Positions 1-5,560 of a stretch of 9,686 nt of DNA are shown here, piece by piece. Source of the stretch: Candidatus Gastranaerophilales bacterium (GTDB lineage: Bacteria; Cyanobacteriota; Vampirovibrionia; Gastranaerophilales; Gastranaerophilaceae). The notes beneath the pieces are model-generated. The model searched no databases, had not been told where the DNA came from, and saw only the letters and a list, made by a program, of their open reading frames with translations. The stretch covers positions 1 to 9,686 of the forward strand of contig CALVEE010000198.1 of assembly GCA_944326495.1 (NCBI GenBank), in the 5' to 3' direction. A program made the position numbers and the translations under genes. How positions within the stretch are numbered: the first letter of the stretch is position 1; each line of letters opens with the position of its first letter.

Positions 1-26
1 TAAAAATATATTTTAAATTTTTAATT

Positions 27-131
27 TGTCTGACATTTAGTTTTAAAAATTTTTCCTTAAATTAAATGCAAATTTGAAATTTTTAATTTTAAGTGTCAGA
101 CATTTTAATTTTAAGTGTCTAGTTATAGACA
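27..131. promoter_or_regulatory. Cluster of three TGTC...GACA dyads, operator-like
   Basis: Three inverted repeats built on the same half-site lie in very AT-rich DNA: TGTCTGACA at 27-35, TGTCAGACA at 94-102, and TGTCTA/TAGACA at 116-131 with a 4-base centre. The first two also form the tips of a larger imperfect inverted repeat (28-51 against 78-101, 20 of 24 positions complementary). Recurrence of one half-site in dyads is typical of transcription-factor operators, but no adjacent gene is visible on the left, so the regulated gene, if any, lies outside the window. A decayed mobile-element end is an alternative. Confidence 0.35.
81..119. repeat. Two 17-bp direct repeats, 22-bp period
   Basis: The 17-base word TTTTAATTTTAAGTGTC occurs exactly at 81-97 and again at 103-119. 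The 22-base period is close to two helical turns, so both copies would present the same DNA face. Each copy ends in the TGTC half-site of the dyads in this stretch. Only two copies exist, so this is not a CRISPR array. Confidence 0.6.
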
Positions 132-268
132 GGGGTAGATTCTCTTGCTCGTCAGCGTTAAACGAGTCTCCGTGTTTTGCTGCAGTACTTACGTACTTCG
201 CAAAAGCACTCCGCTTTCTGCCTCCTCACACTCGAACCACAAAAGGCGTTTCTCATCCTACCCCTTGC
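130..268. other. GC-richer block with strong potential secondary structure
   Basis: This non-coding stretch is visibly richer in G+C than its surroundings. Its ends are an 8-bp inverted repeat, AGGGGTAG (131-138) and CTACCCCT (258-265). Inside are a CTCGT/ACGAG hairpin (148-152 with 162-166) and a long hairpin in which GTG+TTTTGC (172-180) pairs with GCAAAA+G+CAC (200-209, one bulged G), topped by AGTAC/GTACT (184-188 with 193-197) around TTAC. Possibilities are a small MITE/REP-like repeat with terminal inverted repeats, a structured RNA, or the remains of one. I recognise no known RNA family, and no target-site duplication is evident. Confidence 0.35.
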
Positions 269-276
269 CTATTAAT

Positions 277-304
277 AAAAAAAGACCCCGTCCGGAGCCT
301 TTTT
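277..304 (-). terminator. Rho-independent terminator of the tRNA operon
   Basis: Read on the minus strand this is an A-run, GGCTCC, loop GGAC, GGGGTC, then a run of seven T. The stem pairs completely on the minus strand using two G.U pairs; on the plus strand those become A.C mismatches, so the structure is directional. It begins four bases after the tRNA-Tyr 3' end, as expected for termination of the tRNA transcript. Confidence 0.75.
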
Positions 305-308
305 AAAT

Positions 309-391
309 TGGGCAGGGGTGGATTCGAACCACCGTACACTCTCGTGAACAGATTTACAGTCTGTCGCCTTTAGCCACTCGGCCACCTACCC
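309..391 (-). tRNA. tRNA-Tyr (anticodon GUA)
   Basis: The minus strand folds as a class II tRNA. The acceptor stem is GGGTAGG/CCTGCCC with discriminator A; the anticodon stem ACAGA/TCTGT encloses CTGTAAA, giving anticodon GUA (plus-strand 355-357). A long variable arm with a CAC/GTG stem and a T-arm GGTGG/CCACC with TTCGAAT follow. The long variable arm is the normal bacterial tRNA-Tyr architecture. CCA is not encoded, so it must be added by tRNA nucleotidyltransferase. It is the last gene of a three-tRNA operon, 18 bases after tRNA-Thr(GGU) and just before the terminator. Confidence 0.97.
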
Positions 392-409
392 TTATTTAAT
401 TGTAAAATT

Positions 410-481
410 TGCCTTTGACGGGATTTGAACCCGTGGCCTCTCCCTTACCAAGGGAGTGCGCTACCCCTGCGCCACAAAGGC
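410..481 (-). tRNA. tRNA-Thr (anticodon GGU)
   Basis: On the minus strand the acceptor stem is GCCTTTG/CAAAGGC with discriminator A. The D-stem is GCGC/GCGC, the anticodon stem CTCCC/GGGAG encloses TTGGTAA (anticodon GGU, plus-strand 447-449), and the T-arm is ACGGG/CCCGT with TTCAAAT. All arms pair without mismatch. It reads ACC/ACU threonine codons. CCA is not encoded. It is the middle gene of the operon. Confidence 0.97.
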
Positions 482-489
482 TTAGAGTT

Positions 490-510
490 TCGGGTGCTAG
501 TGACGCCCGA
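490..510. other. Hairpin in the spacer between the two tRNA-Thr genes
   Basis: TCGGGTG (490-496) pairs with CGCCCGA (504-510) over seven base pairs around a 7-base loop. On the plus strand one pair is G.U; on the transcribed minus strand it becomes a C.A mismatch, leaving six pairs. No T-run follows, so it is not a terminator. It may be a processing structure of the tRNA precursor. The rest of the 482-555 spacer shows nothing I recognise. Confidence 0.3.
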
Positions 511-555
511 CCCGGAGCTTTGCGCCAGACCATTCTCTCCACCTTGGGAAAAAAT

Positions 556-627
556 AGCCGGTAATAGGAATCGAACCTACAACCTACGGTTTACAAAACC
601 GTTGCTCTACCGTTGAGCTATACCGGC
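556..627 (-). tRNA. tRNA-Thr (anticodon UGU)
   Basis: On the minus strand the acceptor is GCCGGTA/TACCGGC with discriminator U. The D-stem is GCTC/GAGC, the anticodon stem ACGGT/ACCGT encloses TTTGTAA (anticodon UGU, plus-strand 593-595), and the T-arm GTAGG/CCTAT (one G.U pair) holds TTCGATT. It reads ACA/ACG codons. The discriminator U differs from the A of the neighbouring tRNA-Thr(GGU). CCA is not encoded. It is the first gene of the operon, about ten bases downstream of the -10 box. Confidence 0.97.
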
Positions 628-637
628 GTCAAGTTTT

Positions 638-666
638 ATATTATTAGAAACAAATTCTATTGTCAA
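638..666 (-). promoter_or_regulatory. sigma70-type promoter of the tRNA operon
   Basis: On the minus strand a perfect -35 box TTGACA (plus 661-666) is followed by a 17-base spacer and a -10-like TAATAT (plus 638-643). Transcription would begin near 631, a few bases before tRNA-Thr(UGU). The consensus -35 and ideal spacing fit a strong constitutive stable-RNA promoter. It lies back to back with the plus-strand promoter at 675-702. Confidence 0.75.
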
Positions 667-674
667 CTGATTTT

Positions 675-702
675 TTGACTTTCACTCTTTTATCATTATA
701 AA
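675..702 (+). promoter_or_regulatory. Candidate sigma70-type promoter for the rod operon
   Basis: TTGACT (675-680), a 16-base spacer and TATAAA (697-702) make a reasonable housekeeping promoter reading towards the flagellar genes. It would give a leader of roughly 85 bases. That leader could form a 7-bp GATGATT/AATCATC stem (724-730 with 760-766). Confidence 0.5.
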
Positions 703-744
703 GAATATTAACTACATTAAACAGATGATTTTATGAATATTTTT

Positions 745-772
745 TAAAGCATTTGTATTAATCATCCGATTA
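745..772 (+). promoter_or_regulatory. Possible sigma28 (FliA/SigD)-type promoter
   Basis: TAAA at 745-748 followed after 16 bases by TCCGATTA (765-772) resembles the flagellar sigma28 consensus, TAAA then about 15 bases then GCCGATAA; the -10 part matches at six of eight positions including the CCGAT core. Transcription would start near 779, leaving a short leader that still contains the GAGGT ribosome site (785-789). In AT-rich DNA the TAAA box is weak evidence on its own. Confidence 0.35.
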
Positions 773-795
773 ACTAAACAAAAAGAGGTACAACT

Positions 796-1494
796 ATGCA
801 AATCAACGGCGGTGTAAGATTTTGTGAACCCGGTATGAGGGCTTCTATAAGAGCTATGCATGTGCAGAGCGAAATCTTAGGTATGATTAATGAAAATGTA
901 GCAGGGTTTGATAAAGTCGGGTTTCAAAGACGCGAACCTATAGTATCTTCTATGACGGAATATATAGGTGTGCACGGGCTTTCTGCTACTGTTGATGATC
1001 AGGTCGGCAGAATTATGAACTCCCGAAATCCGCTCGATATAACAATGGCGAATAAAGGTTATTTTCAAATCCAAACGCCGCAAGGTGTTCAACTAACCCG
1101 GGACGGCAGATTTAAACTTGATAAAAACGGTAATTTATTAAACCTCGAAGATAATCCTGTTCTGTCAGATGCAGGTATGCCGATTAAACTCCCTGTAGTA
1201 CCGGATAATCCTACTCAGGTTGTGGTAAATACAAAAGGAAAAATAAGCGTCTTTGATAAAAACACAAATCAGCTTTTAACCGCAGGTAATCTCGGTATTG
1301 TAGATGCAAACGGCATGGCTGTATTAAACCCTGATGTTAAACAGGGATATAATGAGTATTCTAACGTTAGTATTCAAAATGAATTTATGGCAGTTAAGCC
1401 TGTTGTCAGGAATTTTGAAGCTAACAGGCAGATATTTTTGATTGAGAGTACAAACCTTCAAAAAGTAATAAGCCAATTAGGTTCGGTATCATAG
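796..1494 (+). CDS. Flagellar basal-body rod protein, FlgF/FlgG family (FlgF-like)
   Basis: Encodes a 232-residue axial protein of the flagellar rod, exported by the flagellar type III system and assembled in the periplasm. The middle (about 79-123) carries the family core: DITMANKGYFQIQTP, then LTRDGRFKLDKNGNL. The C-terminal helix region begins with QGYNEYSNVS (183-192), matching the family's QGxLExSNVN motif. The N-terminal helix is unusual: where relatives have an ANNLAN-type motif it reads INENVAGFDKVGFQR (31-45). It is slightly shorter than typical FlgF/FlgG (about 250-260). The start at 796 is supported by GAGGT at 785-789. The C-terminal stretch around RNFEANRQIF recalls FlgF more than FlgG, but which of the two rod positions it fills is inferred. 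The next gene follows after ten bases. Confidence 0.85.
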   Translation: MQINGGVRFCEPGMRASIRAMHVQSEILGMINENVAGFDKVGFQRREPIVSSMTEYIGVHGLSATVDDQVGRIMNSRNPLDITMANKGYFQIQTPQGVQLTRDGRFKLDKNGNLLNLEDNPVLSDAGMPIKLPVVPDNPTQVVVNTKGKISVFDKNTNQLLTAGNLGIVDANGMAVLNPDVKQGYNEYSNVSIQNEFMAVKPVVRNFEANRQIFLIESTNLQKVISQLGSVS

Positions 1495-1504
1495 GAGGCA
1501 GATT

Positions 1505-2218
1505 ATGTATAACATGCAGGCAGTAGTCAGAAAAAGTATAAATAACGCAACAATGCAGTTTGAAAAGCTTGGTTATATTGCTAATAACCTTGCAAATTAT
1601 AATACTGCAGCTTATAAAACCTCAAGATTTGAACAAATTTTGAGAGAGGACGGTTATGTAGACGGCGCAATAAGAACTAATGCACTGCAAGGTTCAATCA
1701 AAGTTACTAATAACCCTTATGATATTGCAATTGATGGTGAAGGGTATATTCCGGTAGTATCTGCAGACGGTGAAATCCAATATACGAGAGACGGTGCTCT
1801 TAAACGAGGTGAAAACGGTTATCTGATGACAGTAGATGATTGGATGGTTGGAGACGGAATTAGAATTCCTGCTAATTCATACAAGCTGGAAATCAAACCG
1901 AATGGAGATGTATATAATTATGACGACGCAGGCTCTCTTCCGGAAAAAATCGGTACAATTCCTATTGTTCAATTCGACTGTCCGGAAGCTTTAGAGCAGG
2001 GGCATAACAACAAAATGGTCTATAATGATGAGTCCGGAGCGCCGGAAATTATTAAAAATTCGGATAATATTAAACAATACTCAACAGAAGTTTCTAATAC
2101 AAATATTTATAATGAAATTAATGAACTTATGAGACTTAATACCTCAATGATAGCAAGTATGAACCTCATGAAAGTTGCAGATGATATGTATAATAAAGCC
2201 ATAAACATAAGAGAATAG
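1505..2218 (+). CDS. flgG: Flagellar basal-body rod protein, FlgF/FlgG family (FlgG-like)
   Basis: A 237-residue rod protein paralogous to the preceding gene. It keeps the classical N-terminal motif IANNLANYNTAAYK followed by RFEQIL (25-46), as in FlgG (IANNLANxxTxGFK...FEDLL). It also has TNNPYDIAIDGEGY (68-81), YTRDGAL (93-99), IRIPANS (119-125) and a short SGAP segment (177-180) in the same order as FlgG. The C-terminal axial motif is TEVSNTN (194-200) instead of the usual VExSNVN. By colinearity I favour the distal-rod protein FlgG; a second FlgF-type protein is possible. A strong AGGAGG (1493-1498) overlaps the upstream stop codon, so translation of the two genes is probably linked. Confidence 0.82.
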   Translation: MYNMQAVVRKSINNATMQFEKLGYIANNLANYNTAAYKTSRFEQILREDGYVDGAIRTNALQGSIKVTNNPYDIAIDGEGYIPVVSADGEIQYTRDGALKRGENGYLMTVDDWMVGDGIRIPANSYKLEIKPNGDVYNYDDAGSLPEKIGTIPIVQFDCPEALEQGHNNKMVYNDESGAPEIIKNSDNIKQYSTEVSNTNIYNEINELMRLNTSMIASMNLMKVADDMYNKAINIRE

Positions 2219-2229
2219 GATAAATAATT

Positions 2230-2580
2230 ATGACATTTACAAGTTTAGATTCTATAGGCAAAACAAATATAATGCTTGATTTGATATCCCAAAGGCAGCG
2301 TGCTTTAGGTTCAAATGTCGCAAACGTTGACACTCCGGGTTATGTAAGGCGCGATATTGATTTTTCTCAATACTTAGGCTCAATGAACAGTCCTCTTGAG
2401 ACCAAACTTTCAACCGAGCTTGGCCCATCCGGTGTCATTGAGGATAGAAGAAAAACCGAAGTTGATATTGCAGAAGAATTAACCGAAATGCAAAAAAATT
2501 CTATTCTGTATACCATGGCGACAAGAAGAATGTCAAATATAATTACGGAAATGAAAACCGTAATCAATGTAGGAAAGTAG
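2230..2580 (+). CDS. flgB: Flagellar basal-body rod protein FlgB
   Basis: A 116-residue proximal-rod protein, rather shorter than the usual 130-140. The conserved N-terminal axial motif is clear: RALGSNVANVDTPGYVRRDIDF (about 24-45). The C-terminal part has VDIAEELTEMQKNS, then YTMATRRMSNIITEMKTVIN, matching the FlgB C-terminal helix. FlgB sits at the base of the rod near FliE and the MS ring. The start is preceded by AGGA (2217-2220), nine bases upstream and overlapping the flgG stop. The shortened middle region is the only oddity. The flgB-flgC order is the near-universal arrangement. Confidence 0.93.
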   Translation: MTFTSLDSIGKTNIMLDLISQRQRALGSNVANVDTPGYVRRDIDFSQYLGSMNSPLETKLSTELGPSGVIEDRRKTEVDIAEELTEMQKNSILYTMATRRMSNIITEMKTVINVGK

Positions 2581-2587
2581 GTGTAAT

Positions 2588-3034
2588 ATGAGTATAATGG
2601 AATCAATAAACATAGGCTCTAATGCGTTGAAAGCACACGGATTAAGGTTAGCTATCCACGCAAAAAACATTGCTAATATTGATACACCTAACTATGTCCG
2701 GAGAATTCCGGTTCTTAATGCCTCGGAAGATATTTCATTCCACGGCTTAATGAACACCATGAAGAATGATGTATTTGGCACAGGCACCTTACCCTACCTT
2801 CAGGGAGGCGTAGTATTCAACGGCTGTGTAGAAGATCCGACTGTCGGAGAAAGAATTTATTCTCCCGGACATCCGGATGCTGACGCTAACGGCTATATAA
2901 GAGCCTCTAACGTTAATGCTATGGTAGATATGGCAGATGCTATTATGGCGCAGAGAGCTTATGAAGCCAACCTTGCTCTTGTTAATATTTCAAAATCAAT
3001 GGCTTCAAGAGCTACAGAAATCGGAAGATCTTAG
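2588..3034 (+). CDS. flgC: Flagellar basal-body rod protein FlgC
   Basis: A 148-residue proximal-rod protein of normal family length. N-terminal NIGSNALKAHGLRLAIHAKN then IANIDTPNYVRR is the axial motif. The C-terminal half has the FlgC signature YSPGHPDADANGYIRASNVN and then DAIMAQRAYEANLALVNISK, ending in SMASRATEIGR. An AGGTG (2579-2583) overlaps the flgB stop, four bases before the ATG. In many bacteria fliE follows directly; here it does not, and the flgC stop codon overlaps the stop codon of a gene on the other strand. The remaining basal-body genes must therefore lie elsewhere. Confidence 0.95.
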   Translation: MSIMESINIGSNALKAHGLRLAIHAKNIANIDTPNYVRRIPVLNASEDISFHGLMNTMKNDVFGTGTLPYLQGGVVFNGCVEDPTVGERIYSPGHPDADANGYIRASNVNAMVDMADAIMAQRAYEANLALVNISKSMASRATEIGRS

Positions 3035-3300
3035 CGTCTGTTAGCCTTAATCTGTTTTGCACGCTCTAAAATAGGCTTGTATTGTTCTTTTAAAGACAAC
3101 ATTTTGTTAACGGCACTTTCCGTAATTTTACCCCACAAAAGGCTTGAACCTCCAAGAGCAACAGTAAAAAATACGTCTTTGTTATGAGCAGACAAACCTG
3201 CCAGTACAGTGCTTGCACCGAACATTGCCCAGCCTCTGTTGCGGATTTGTCTCGACATTTTGTACTGTCTTACAATTCCATTTCCAGGCATTATTTTCAT
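3031..3300 (-). CDS. Small basic membrane-associated protein of unknown function
   Basis: An 89-residue protein I do not recognise. It has two short hydrophobic stretches (about 24-37 and 43-57) separated by SAHNKD, with Arg/Lys-rich flanks: RQIRNRG before and a helical tail ending AKQIKANRR after. It could be a small hairpin membrane protein. That it is a real gene is supported by a full AGGAGGT ribosome site eight bases upstream of the ATG (plus 3309-3315) and by a candidate promoter at 3331-3359. It converges on flgC with overlapping stop codons (TTAG at 3031-3034). A flagellar role is possible from position only. Confidence 0.75.
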   Translation of the reverse strand: MKIMPGNGIVRQYKMSRQIRNRGWAMFGASTVLAGLSAHNKDVFFTVALGGSSLLWGKITESAVNKMLSLKEQYKPILERAKQIKANRR

Positions 3301-3330
3301 TATTTTATACCTCCTGCTAGTGTAATTATT

Positions 3331-3359
3331 ATTTAACCATAAAAGATTTTGATTGTGAA
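3331..3359 (-). promoter_or_regulatory. Candidate promoter for the 89-codon minus-strand gene
   Basis: On the minus strand TTCACA (plus 3354-3359), a 17-base spacer and TTAAAT (plus 3331-3336) form a moderate sigma70-like promoter, with a start near 3324 and a leader of about 24 bases holding the AGGAGGT site. Its -35 box abuts the -35 box of the divergent plus-strand promoter, so the two could compete for polymerase. Confidence 0.4.
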
Positions 3360-3376
3360 TTTATTTAGGGTATAAT
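3349..3376 (+). promoter_or_regulatory. sigma70-type promoter of the PDT-like/hom operon
   Basis: TTGATT (3349-3354), a 16-base spacer and a perfect TATAAT (3371-3376) give a good promoter with a start near 3383 and a leader of about 18 bases. The ribosome site CGGAG (3389-3393) lies seven bases before the ATG at 3401. An overlapping out-of-frame ATG at 3397 opens a three-codon frame (ATG AAT GTT TGA), which I do not consider a real upstream ORF without further evidence. Confidence 0.65.
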
Positions 3377-3400
3377 AAATAAAAAACACGGAGTTTATGA

Positions 3401-4246
3401 ATGTTTGAAGATTTTAATGAAGTTATCTGCCTCGGAATGGGCGGTTCGTATTCCGAAATTGCTAAAGATAAACTTTTCAAAGCGTATGATTTGTATTTAT
3501 ACCAGCGTTCTTTAAATTCTATTAAAGAATGTATAGATTATGTTGACGAAAACAGTAATGCAATCGCAGTTCTTCCGGTCGAAACTACATATAAAGGGAT
3601 TATAAGGGAAACGATTGATAATTTAATTCTGACTAAGAATTTGAATATACAGATTCTTGCGGAAACAATTGTTCCGGTAAACGACTGCATTTTATCAAAA
3701 ACAACTGAATTCTACAGTATTACAGGGCTTATTGCCAATCCAAATGCGCTTTCAAAAAGTAAAAACTTTGTGCGGGATGAAATGCCGAGACAATTGAATA
3801 TTGTTGTGGCAGACAGTATGGACGACGCTGCAAGACGCCTGAATAGTTATAATTTGACATATTCAATAATCGGAACTCATAAAACAGCCGAAATTTATAA
3901 TTTGAATATTTTAAGAGAACATATTGAAGACGATAAAAACAATAAACGCAGGTTTATAGTCATCGGAGACGCTGAAACACAGCCTACGGGCAAAGATAAA
4001 ACCAGTATTGTTTTATTCTTAAATGACAGGCAAGGCGCGCTATTAGACATTGTACAGGTGTTTGTTAAGTATCATATAAATATTACCCAGATTAACTCTA
4101 AAATGATGAATAATAATGCGGAAGAGCAGGCGGTGTTTATTGATTTTGACGGACATAAAGAGGATGAAATTATTAAAAACCTCATAAAAGATTTAGAACC
4201 GCAGGCTAAATCTATAAGAATAATCGGTTCATACACGAAATTTTAA
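3401..4246 (+). CDS. Prephenate dehydratase-like protein with ACT domain, active site altered
   Basis: A 281-residue protein with the layout of monofunctional prephenate dehydratase, the enzyme making phenylpyruvate from prephenate. The catalytic-type fold spans about 7-190 (GMGGSYSEIA at 12-21; AVLPVETTYKG at 56-66; VADSMDDAARRL at 136-147; SIIGTHKTAEIYNLNIL at 155-171). An ACT domain follows at about 200-278 (KTSIVLFLNDRQGALLDIV; ending IIGSY). However, residues normally diagnostic are changed: the TRF motif is RRF (R183 R184 F185), PIEN(S/T) is PVETT (T62 for Asn), the conserved His of PIxHxLL is Asn94, and the phenylalanine-site ESRP of the ACT domain is NSKM (232-235). It may be a regulatory paralogue or an enzyme with another substrate; an unusually divergent true dehydratase is not excluded. 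homoserine dehydrogenase follows 57 bases later, probably in the same transcript. Confidence 0.75.
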   Translation: MFEDFNEVICLGMGGSYSEIAKDKLFKAYDLYLYQRSLNSIKECIDYVDENSNAIAVLPVETTYKGIIRETIDNLILTKNLNIQILAETIVPVNDCILSKTTEFYSITGLIANPNALSKSKNFVRDEMPRQLNIVVADSMDDAARRLNSYNLTYSIIGTHKTAEIYNLNILREHIEDDKNNKRRFIVIGDAETQPTGKDKTSIVLFLNDRQGALLDIVQVFVKYHINITQINSKMMNNNAEEQAVFIDFDGHKEDEIIKNLIKDLEPQAKSIRIIGSYTKF

Positions 4247-4291
4247 TACAATAAAAGAGCTGAATTTGTAATATTATAACAGGTTCAATTG

Positions 4292-4297
4292 AAGGAG
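4292..4297 (+). promoter_or_regulatory. Ribosome binding site fixing the hom start
   Basis: AAGGAG lies six bases before ATG 4304. An in-frame TTG at 4289 would place this site inside the coding region, and the in-frame ATG 4298 and GTG 4301 are too close to it, so the gene is taken to start at 4304. Confidence 0.75.
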
Positions 4298-4303
4298 ATG
4301 GTG

Positions 4304-5560
4304 ATGAATAAATTAAGAATAGGTATTATAGGACTTGGAACTGTCGGGTGCGGGGTTTATAAGACTTTGCAAAACTTCGGAAATATTGAAATTGTAAAGA
4401 TTGCGGTTAAAAATCTGAATAAAAAACGCTCTGTTGAACCTCCGGCTTCTATGCTTACTGATAATCCGTATGAGGTTGCGAATGACCCTTCAATTGATGT
4501 TGTGGTGGAATTAATAGGCGGAGTGGAGCCGGCTTACAGCTATCTTGAATGTGCAATAAAAAACGGGAAGCATATTGTTACTGCCAATAAAGAACTTTTG
4601 GCCAAAAGAGGGGCGGAGATTTTCAATCTGGCGGCTGAATATAATCGTGTAATTTTGTATGAAGCCGCAATTGCAGGGGGTATTCCACTTATTATGCCGA
4701 TTAAAACTATTCTTGCAGGGAATAAAATTAATAAAATTCATGCTATTTTAAACGGCACAACAAATTATATCCTGACAAAAATGGACAGCGACGGTGCTTC
4801 GTACGAAGATGTTTTAAAGGAAGCGCAGGATTTGGGTTACGCAGAAACTGACCCGACCGGTGATGTTGAAGGGTTTGATGCTGCTTATAAAATAACTACG
4901 CTTGCGACAATTGCTTTTAAGAAGAAAATCAAACTCGAAAATGTTTATAGAGAAGGGATTACAAAAATCCGTAAAGAAGATATGAAGGAAGCAAATGAGT
5001 TCGGATATAAAATCAAACTTATTGCAACTGCTTCAATTGATGAGAATGATAATGCCGATGTAAGGGTTCATCCGATGCTGATTTCAAAGGATACGACTTT
5101 AGCGCATATAGATTATGTCACTAATGCCGTAGAATTGAACGGTTTCCCTGTAGGTAAAATCGTGCTTTCAGGGCCAGGGGCAGGTGAGTTCCCGACTGCA
5201 AGTTCCGTTGTCGGCGATATTTTGGCAATTCAAGCAGAATTCGGGAAGAATGAGTATATGCTTCCAATGATGAGATGTAACCATTCTGATGCGGCTAATC
5301 CGGTAAAAATTGATGATACATTCAACAAGTATTATATTTCAATAACAGCTCCGAATGCTATCGGGATTATTGCAAAAATCGGCTCAATTTGTGCAAGTAA
5401 GAATATAAGCCTTTCAAGTATTCTGCAGCGCGGTGTTTCAGAGGATAACACTGCTGATATTACGGTAATTACTGAAAAATGTCAGGAAAAACTCCTTAGA
5501 GAAGCGGTAGGAGAGCTTACTGACTGTACAATAAACAGCATAATAAGGGTTGCAGATTGA
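4304..5560 (+). CDS. hom: Homoserine dehydrogenase
   Basis: A 418-residue cytosolic NAD(P)-dependent oxidoreductase that reduces aspartate semialdehyde to homoserine, the branch point to threonine and methionine. The N-terminal Rossmann motif is IGIIGLGTVGCG (6-17). The catalytic domain is canonical: ELIGGVEPA (69-77), TANKELLAK (93-101), EAAIAGGIP (120-128), LNGTTNYIL (149-157) and LGYAETDPTGDVEG then FDAAYK (177-196), with the conserved D192 and K196. A C-terminal ACT domain (about 342-418; YYISITAPNAIGIIAKIG onward) suggests threonine feedback control as in ACT-containing relatives. Length is normal for this type. No thrB/thrC or aspartokinase is nearby. Its TGA overlaps the TTG start of the exporter gene by four bases, an odd partnership for a biosynthetic enzyme. 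Confidence 0.97.
   Translation: MNKLRIGIIGLGTVGCGVYKTLQNFGNIEIVKIAVKNLNKKRSVEPPASMLTDNPYEVANDPSIDVVVELIGGVEPAYSYLECAIKNGKHIVTANKELLAKRGAEIFNLAAEYNRVILYEAAIAGGIPLIMPIKTILAGNKINKIHAILNGTTNYILTKMDSDGASYEDVLKEAQDLGYAETDPTGDVEGFDAAYKITTLATIAFKKKIKLENVYREGITKIRKEDMKEANEFGYKIKLIATASIDENDNADVRVHPMLISKDTTLAHIDYVTNAVELNGFPVGKIVLSGPGAGEFPTASSVVGDILAIQAEFGKNEYMLPMMRCNHSDAANPVKIDDTFNKYYISITAPNAIGIIAKIGSICASKNISLSSILQRGVSEDNTADITVITEKCQEKLLREAVGELTDCTINSIIRVAD

Noticed and set aside
81..119. CRISPR-like repeat pair
   Set aside because: Only two copies with a 5-base gap and no spacer-sized intervals; better explained as tandem binding sites.
74..373. Plus-strand open frame of 99 codons
   Set aside because: Its end is the antisense of tRNA-Tyr (the GRGGFEPPYT-type translation is a familiar artefact), it has no ribosome site, and it runs through the terminator and the structured block.
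425..616. Plus-strand open frame of 63 codons
   Set aside because: It reads antisense through both tRNA-Thr genes and the spacer between them; there is no ribosome site and the peptide has no protein-like character.
4289..4303. Five-codon-longer start (TTG) for homoserine dehydrogenase
   Set aside because: The AAGGAG ribosome site would be within the coding region; ATG 4304 has correct spacing and gives the usual N-terminus directly before the Rossmann motif.
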